A stretch of 64,000 nucleotides of DNA. It comes from Clostridium amylolyticum. Lineage in GTDB: Bacteria; Bacillota; Clostridia; Clostridiales; Clostridiaceae. Below are positions 59,174-64,000 of the stretch, in pieces (position 1 is the stretch's first letter; each line of letters begins with the position of its first letter). The notes beneath the pieces are model-generated. The model did not search any database and was not told where the DNA came from. It saw only the letters and a program-made list of their open reading frames with translations. A program made the translations under genes and the position numbers. The stretch spans positions 186,001-250,000 of the forward strand of contig NZ_FQZO01000003.1 of assembly GCF_900142075.1 (NCBI RefSeq). Reading direction: 5' to 3'.

Positions 59174-59310
59174 ATTGTGTCAATCCTTTCAAAATAAAAT
59201 CAATAATATTAATAGTAAAATAAATATTACAGATTGTGTTAAAAACAATAAAATTATTAGTGAATGTTGTTTCCAAACACTTTTAAGTAATGGAGCAACA
59301 TTCACCTTGG

Positions 59311-59510
59311 ATAAGTAATAAGTAAGAGTGAATAGGTAAGAAGTATAAGTGAAGGGTTAGTACAATTTGGTATAAAAAATGAGTAGTAACAAGTTGACTA
59401 AGCAATCCATAAACTTTTCTATTTTTATCATTAAATATTGTAAATTAATTATAAAAAACTCCCTGAGTTTTATCCTCATCTCTTCACTCTTACTTCTTAC
59501 CTCTTATCTT
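59311..59510. repeat. Family D inverted repeat, copy D2
   Basis: AGGTAAGAAGTATAAGTGAA (59334) faces its near-complement at 59480-59502 over ~23 bp with about 125 bases between. An outer ATAAGTAATAAGTAAGAGTG block matches repeat D1. It fills most of the 356-bp gap between the permease and binding-protein genes. Confidence 0.65.
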
Positions 59511-59529
59511 ATAATTTAATAGCAATTTT

Positions 59530-60363
59530 TTAATCGAAGAAGAAAGGTATTCCCATTTCTTTAAAGGTTTCTTTTTCATCCTTTAAGTGCTTGTCCGCAA
59601 GTTTGTCGAAACCACCTTTGGATTTAAAGTCATCTATAAAAGCATTGATCTTTTCTTTAAGCTCAGGGTTTTCTTTTCTCATTCCTATACCCCATTCTTG
59701 AGACTTGTCCTCAAAAGGCTGCAAATTAACTTTTGTAGCTTGAGGATACTGTTTCCAATTCTTGTGAACAGTTAGCTGATCATATATAAATGCATCGGCT
59801 TTTCCTTGTACAACTTCTAGGACACAGGCACTTTCCTTATCAAAAACCATTATTTCAGCATTTTTTAAGTTTGCCTCAGCATATGAATGGCCAGTAGTAC
59901 CCTTCTTTACAGCAACTTTCCTTCCTTTAACATTTAAGTCCTGAATGCTATTTACAGGAGAATTCTTATTTATTAAAAGAGCAAGATTAATCCTTGCATA
60001 AGGCTTAGAAAAGTCTATGGATTTAAGTCTTTCTTCAGTAATGCTCATAGAAGAAATTATAAGATCTATCTTTTTTGTTTGAAGAGCAGGTATCAAGCCG
60101 TTAAAAGCCATATTTTCAATTTTAACTTTCTTTCCAAGATACTTTCCAAGCTCTTCAGACATTTCTACGCTAAGACCGGTTGGATTTCCTTTTTCATCAG
60201 TAGTTTCAAAAGGAGGATATGCTAGTTCCATTCCTATGACCAATTCCTCTTTATCTCCGTCTCCCTTGGAGGGTACAGGCTTATTATTACTTGCGCAGCC
60301 TGCCATTATGAATACCACCATTAATATAGAAGCAAATAAATATAATATTTTTGTTTTTTTCAT
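59530..60363 (-). CDS. Polar amino-acid ABC transporter binding lipoprotein (277 aa)
   Basis: Family 3 solute-binding protein. Lipobox ends at Cys23 (IMAGC). MELAYPPFETTDEKGNPTGLSVE, KIDLIISSMSITEERLKSIDFSKPY and VAVKKGTTGHSYAE are the standard ligand-site blocks, with the Arg in ERLKS and Asp in FIYDQLT. Minus-strand start behind GAAGGTGAT. It is the first gene of a three-gene unit (binding protein, permease, ATPase). The ligand is a polar amino acid of unknown identity. Confidence 0.93.
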   Translation of the reverse strand: MKKTKILYLFASILMVVFIMAGCASNNKPVPSKGDGDKEELVIGMELAYPPFETTDEKGNPTGLSVEMSEELGKYLGKKVKIENMAFNGLIPALQTKKIDLIISSMSITEERLKSIDFSKPYARINLALLINKNSPVNSIQDLNVKGRKVAVKKGTTGHSYAEANLKNAEIMVFDKESACVLEVVQGKADAFIYDQLTVHKNWKQYPQATKVNLQPFEDKSQEWGIGMRKENPELKEKINAFIDDFKSKGGFDKLADKHLKDEKETFKEMGIPFFFD

Positions 60364-60500
60364 TTTATCACCTTCATCTAATAATTATTATTAATAAACA
60401 TTTATCATTATATAAAGCATTATATCATACACTTATTTTATTTTGAATAGTATAAAGACACTAAAGTTAAAGATGCATATAAATATACACAGATATATTT

Positions 60501-60573
60501 AACTAAAACATCACAAATACATTGAACTAAAATGCTACAAATAATTGAAATGAAAATATTACAAATAGTATTC
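60501..60573. repeat. Imperfect ~24-bp tandem repeat, three units
   Basis: AACTAAAACATCACAAATAC is followed by two diverged units (AACTAAAATGCTACAAATA, AAATGAAAATATTACAAATA). A TTACAAATA/TATTTGTAA inverted repeat (60559-60590) overlaps its end. It lies in the 528-bp divergent gap between the amino-acid transporter and the AEC gene; otherwise this gap holds the promoter region below. Confidence 0.55.
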
Positions 60574-60701
60574 AATAATAATATTTGTAAATTTCTATAT
60601 AAATAAGGAGTGTAAAGTTATTATGTGGAATAATATGCATTAAAAGTAAATAAGGGGTAATATACCATAAAATAACTTTTCAAAAAATGATTTATATCTC
60701 T

Positions 60702-60738
60702 TGTCAACGTTGACACTCACCATGGGATATTATAAAAT
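60702..60738 (+). promoter_or_regulatory. Promoter with overlapping 14-bp palindrome, before the AEC-transporter gene
   Basis: TTGACA (60710-60715), 17-bp spacer, TAAAAT (60733-60738). TGTCAACGTTGACA (60702-60715) is a perfect dyad whose right half is the -35 box, so a repressor bound there would block polymerase. The regulator is not in the window. The transcript would have a leader of about 145 bases. Confidence 0.6.
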
Positions 60739-60891
60739 TTTATTACAGATGCCACAGGAATATTTGTAAAGAATAATTTGAATATAAGTTCTTATAAAAT
60801 AACCAATGAAGCTAAAATAAGAGGGTTAAATACTTAGAAGACTTAAGGTTTGTGGAAATATATAGGATTGTGGTATAAAGGGGGATTTAAA

Positions 60892-61839
60892 GTGATTATA
60901 GATGCACTTCAAAGTGTACTTACAATATTTTTAATGACTGGGGTAGGATTTTATTTTGCTAAAAAACAGTGGTTTGATGAAAAAACAGGAAAACTTTTTT
61001 CAAAACTTGTAGTAAAGGTTTCTTTACCTGCATTTATGTTAGCTAATCTTACCGCAAGTTTTAATAAACAATCTTTAAGTAGTGCTTTTACTGGAATTGT
61101 AGCAGCCTTTATCACTATGGTGATATCTTATATAGCAGGATATTTTGTAGCTAAACTTTTAAAGGTACCGGAGAATAGAAGAGGACTTTTTAGTGCATTG
61201 TTTGGACTTTCCAACACTATATTTGTTGGATTGCCAGTTAACAATGCACTTTTTGGTGTAGAAAGCACTCAATATGTACTGCTATATTATATAACAAATA
61301 CTTTTTTCTTTTGGACTTTTGGAGTATATGGCATTAAAAAGGATAGTGGGAAAATAAACTCATCATTTTTTTCCAAGGAATCTTTAAAAAATATTATAAC
61401 TCCACCTATAATAACCTTTTTTATTTCTGTAACTTTAGTAATGCTGGGAGTAAAGCTACCTAAATTCTTTCTATCCGCATGCACGTACATAGGTAACCTT
61501 ACAACTCCATTATCCATATTTTTTATAGGAATTACCCTAAGCAATCTTAGTATAAAAGACCTTAAGTTTGATAAAGAAAACATAGTAGTTATTATTGGTA
61601 GGTTTATTTTATCTCCATTAATAATATTTCTTTTATTAAGGAATATAAATATGCCTTTGCTAATGAAAAAGGTGTTTATCTTGGAAGCAGCAATGCCTGC
61701 TATGACTCAAGCTGCTATAGTAACAGAAGCTTATGGAGGAGATTATAAAAGCGCTGCAGTAACTTGCACCTTGACTACAGCTTTAAGTCTTGTGGTTATT
61801 CCAATTTATATGATATTATTTGCTATGTTTTTAGCTTAA
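60892..61839 (+). CDS. AEC-family membrane transporter (315 aa)
   Basis: Ten-helix carrier of the auxin-efflux-carrier (malate/auxin permease) family: FLMTGVGFYFAKKQWFDEKT, KVSLPAFMLANLTASF, GLSNTIFVGLPVNNALFG with the helix-breaking Asn-Pro region, and EAAMPAMTQAAIVTEAYGGD near the C terminus. The GTG at 60892 behind AAAGGGGGA is preferred; an open frame continues to 60850. Bacterial members export or import organic acids. It precedes an ICMT-like methyltransferase and a GH3-like ligase. Confidence 0.88.
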   Translation: MIIDALQSVLTIFLMTGVGFYFAKKQWFDEKTGKLFSKLVVKVSLPAFMLANLTASFNKQSLSSAFTGIVAAFITMVISYIAGYFVAKLLKVPENRRGLFSALFGLSNTIFVGLPVNNALFGVESTQYVLLYYITNTFFFWTFGVYGIKKDSGKINSSFFSKESLKNIITPPIITFFISVTLVMLGVKLPKFFLSACTYIGNLTTPLSIFFIGITLSNLSIKDLKFDKENIVVIIGRFILSPLIIFLLLRNINMPLLMKKVFILEAAMPAMTQAAIVTEAYGGDYKSAAVTCTLTTALSLVVIPIYMILFAMFLA

Positions 61840-61945
61840 CCAAGTAAACTTAAGTAAGTTTAAGGGGGAATTTCCCAAGTAAAAATTGACTTATATTCCA
61901 TTTTAATGTAATAATAAAACAATGGTATAGAAAGAAGGTGATATT

Positions 61946-62506
61946 ATGACATATGTATTATTGGGGGCGGTTTCTTTTGTGTTTTTTTACCTTTTCGATG
62001 TATTTAACATTAAAGGAAAATCTTTGCTAAAAGTTAGCTTTGCTATAATTGGATTAATAACTTTTATATATAGTTCATATAAAATTGCTTTTCTAGGAAG
62101 CAGCATATCCTTTCATAAAGGTATTAGATTAATTTCAGCTCTATTATTTCTAATATCTCTATTTCTTTTATTTTATTCTTTATTTTTAGAGTTACCTTTT
62201 AAAAAAACCTATGGAGAAAAGGATTATAATAATGGACTAATAACTACAGGAACATATGCCTTATGCAGGCACCCTGGCGTTTTATGGTTCTTTTTTATGT
62301 TTATTTTTCTTTTCTTTTATACAGGGTCCGCTTTGCTACTTATGGCAGGATTAATATGGACGAGCTTGGATGTACTTTATGTATATCTTCAAGAAAAATA
62401 TTTTTTTCAAGATATGTTTAAAGATTACAAAAAATATAAAAAAACTACACCTATGCTTATACCTAATTTAGAAAGCATTAAACGATGTTTTAAAACTATT
62501 AAGTGA
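61946..62506 (+). CDS. Isoprenylcysteine-methyltransferase-like membrane protein (186 aa)
   Basis: About five membrane helices. The C-terminal half has the cofactor-site marks of ICMT/PEMT-like methyltransferases: TTGTYALCRHPGVLWFFF, then QEKYFFQDMFKDYKKYKKTTP. Family members use S-adenosylmethionine to methylate membrane-associated substrates. AGAAGGTGA precedes the ATG. It lies 107 bases after the AEC gene and 54 before the GH3-like gene; the three may be one unit. Confidence 0.78.
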   Translation: MTYVLLGAVSFVFFYLFDVFNIKGKSLLKVSFAIIGLITFIYSSYKIAFLGSSISFHKGIRLISALLFLISLFLLFYSLFLELPFKKTYGEKDYNNGLITTGTYALCRHPGVLWFFFMFIFLFFYTGSALLLMAGLIWTSLDVLYVYLQEKYFFQDMFKDYKKYKKTTPMLIPNLESIKRCFKTIK

Positions 62507-62559
62507 CTTAGAGTATAAATAAAATTTAATTCAATGTAAAGGGGAATAGGAGGATAAAT

Positions 62560-64000
62560 ATGACTTTAAGTGAGATGCTAAAGAATGAAGATTACTCTAA
62601 AATATGGAGTAAGTATTGTGGTTTTCTTGATTTAACCATAGATGAAGTTATGGAAATTCAAGAAAGATTACTAATGGAACAAATTGAACTTTTGTCAAAG
62701 AGTGAAATTGGTGAAAAGATCATGGGAAAAGGAGTGAAACCTAAGAGTATAAAAGAGTTTCGTGAGAAAGTTCCTTTAACTAGTTACGAAGATTATGCGG
62801 ATATATTATTAAATAAAGAAGAAGATAAACTTCCTGCTAAGACTATGTATTGGATTCAAACTACTTGGAGAGGTGGTAGTCATCCTATTAAATTAGCACC
62901 ATACTCAGAAAGTATAGTGCAAGAGCATACTAAGTGTGTGTTAGCAAGCTTAATATTATCTACCAGTGAAAAAAAAGGGCATTTTACTTTAAGAGAACTG
63001 GATAAGTTTCTTTATGGAATGGCTCCTCTACCTTATTTAACAGGATTACTTCCTTATATAGTTGGTAATGAGATAGAATTTGATTATTTGCCACCTTTAG
63101 ATAAAGCAGAAGACATGACCTTTGAGGAAAGAAATATAAATGGTTTTAAAATTGGAATGGAAAGTGGCATTGATCTATTTTTTGGGCTTTCTAGCGTTTT
63201 GGTTAGAATAGGGGAGAGCTTTGTCAAAGGACAAGAAGGTAGTAAAAATAAAAATAACTTTAAACCTAAAACCCTCCATATGTGGTATAAGGTTATTAAA
63301 GCATTTATTAAGAGTAAAATAAATAAAACCCCTATACTTCCAAAAGATATTTGGGATTTAAAAGGTATACTATGTGGAGGTACGGATACCAGGAGATTTG
63401 TAAAACAAATTGAATACTATTGGGGCAAAAAGCCAAGGGAGGTTTACGGAGGAACGGAGCTTACTGTGGTAGCCACTGAAACTTGGGGTGATAAAGGACT
63501 TACATTTTTTCCAGATGTTAATTTCCTTGAGTTTATACCAGAAAAGGAATCTGTAAAAAATTTAAATGACAAGAGCTATATCCCTACTACAGTGTTATTA
63601 AATGAAATAAAGCCGGGAGAAAGATATGAACTGGTTACTACAAAATTTAAAGGAGGCTCTTTTGTAAGATACCGAGTGGGTGATATAATAGAATGTACTG
63701 CTACTGATAATTTTGAATATGGAATTTATATACCGCAAGTACGTTATGTAGATAGAATAAGCAATATTATTGATTTGGCTGGGTTTACTAGATTAACTAC
63801 AGATACTATTGAAAAAGCTTTTGAGCTTGGAGAAATACCCGTACAAGATTGGGTAGCAGCTAAAGAGTATGTTAATGAAGAACCAATATTACATATTTAT
63901 TATGAATTAAATCAAAAGAATATACCACACCACTTAATCAAGGATAAAATCAGCACTGCACTTAAAGAAGTAGATCATGATTATAAAGACATAGAAATTC
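62560..64000 (+). CDS. GH3-family acyl-adenylate/amide ligase (3' end outside window)
   Basis: Open from ATG 62560 (behind AGGAGG) to the last base with no stop, 480 codons; full members are about 550. The N-terminal SKYCGFLDLTIDEVMEIQERLL, the FREKVPLTSYEDYADIL box and the PREVYGGTELTVVATETWGD adenylation motif fit the GH3 family, which couples amino acids to carboxylates via an acyl-AMP. The first nucleotide motif (TTWRGGSHPIKLAP) departs from the plant SSGTS form. The bacterial function is mostly unknown. It was probably co-transcribed with the methyltransferase. Confidence 0.85.
   Translation, partial: MTLSEMLKNEDYSKIWSKYCGFLDLTIDEVMEIQERLLMEQIELLSKSEIGEKIMGKGVKPKSIKEFREKVPLTSYEDYADILLNKEEDKLPAKTMYWIQTTWRGGSHPIKLAPYSESIVQEHTKCVLASLILSTSEKKGHFTLRELDKFLYGMAPLPYLTGLLPYIVGNEIEFDYLPPLDKAEDMTFEERNINGFKIGMESGIDLFFGLSSVLVRIGESFVKGQEGSKNKNNFKPKTLHMWYKVIKAFIKSKINKTPILPKDIWDLKGILCGGTDTRRFVKQIEYYWGKKPREVYGGTELTVVATETWGDKGLTFFPDVNFLEFIPEKESVKNLNDKSYIPTTVLLNEIKPGERYELVTTKFKGGSFVRYRVGDIIECTATDNFEYGIYIPQVRYVDRISNIIDLAGFTRLTTDTIEKAFELGEIPVQDWVAAKEYVNEEPILHIYYELNQKNIPHHLIKDKISTALKEVDHDYKDIEI

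Noticed and set aside
1..64000. tRNA, rRNA or transposase genes
   Set aside because: No cloverleaf with a TTCGAA-type arm, no rRNA segment and no DDE or HUH transposase frame was seen. Weak matches could have been missed by eye.

Overview
The window is AT-rich, uses ATG/GTG/TTG starts behind strong AGGAGG-type ribosome-binding sites, and encodes low-GC Gram-positive features: lipobox lipoproteins, an LPxTG-anchored surface protein, an S1-domain CvfB-like protein, PRD/sigma-54 activators and mannose-family PTS systems. Together these point to a Clostridium-like anaerobic Firmicute. No rRNA, tRNA, CRISPR array, phage or transposase gene was seen. It looks like a chromosomal accessory-metabolism region for uptake and breakdown of carbohydrates and related compounds.

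Layout. (1) 1-6348: a truncated YesN-like response regulator, its YesM-like kinase, an orphan sugar-binding lipoprotein, a D-2-hydroxyacid dehydrogenase and NanE. (2) 6506-15497: a large LPxTG beta-propeller surface protein, a GlsB-like membrane protein, a YfcC/DcuC-like carrier, an M3 oligopeptidase and a pyridoxal-kinase-like protein, separated by repeat-rich gaps. (3) 15628-24255: an AraC regulon made of a divergent regulator, two Gfo/Idh/MocA oxidoreductases, two TIM-barrel isomerases and a CUT1 sugar ABC importer without its ATPase. A shared 21-bp direct-repeat operator lies in front of both forward transcription units. (4) 24598-40653: CvfB, then a GntR regulator with an 18-bp palindromic operator, a tagatose-type aldolase and kinase, a HAD phosphatase, an AgaS-like isomerase/deaminase and a first Man-family PTS whose IIC and IID are fused. 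A LevR-like sigma-54 activator and a second Man-family PTS (B-C-D-A) with another AgaS-like protein follow. A near-consensus -24/-12 promoter precedes the second PTS. (5) 40826-43543: a dual GGDEF-EAL protein. (6) 43700-55632: an unfamiliar regulator followed by an M20 amidohydrolase, a DapA-family lyase, a DHOD-like flavoprotein, an N-acylamino-acid-racemase-like enolase, a hydroxyacid dehydrogenase, a CUT1 importer and an alpha/beta hydrolase. A GGAC-N7-GGAC direct repeat precedes three genes of this locus. It is my best candidate for an undescribed catabolic system. (7) 55872-64000: a GGDEF protein with a degenerate GIDEF site, a polar amino-acid ABC importer on the minus strand, an AEC-family transporter, an ICMT-like membrane methyltransferase and a truncated GH3-family ligase.

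The gaps hold several dispersed repeat families. Family A is about 147 bp with two long hairpins (four full and three 3'-truncated copies). Family B is a palindrome built on CACCCCAGGGGTG (seven loci, six of them just after genes). Family C has GTGCCA-type ends, and family D is an AAGTAAGAGTGA-type inverted repeat. Two short tandem arrays are also present. All functions are inferred from reading the sequence; no database search was possible.
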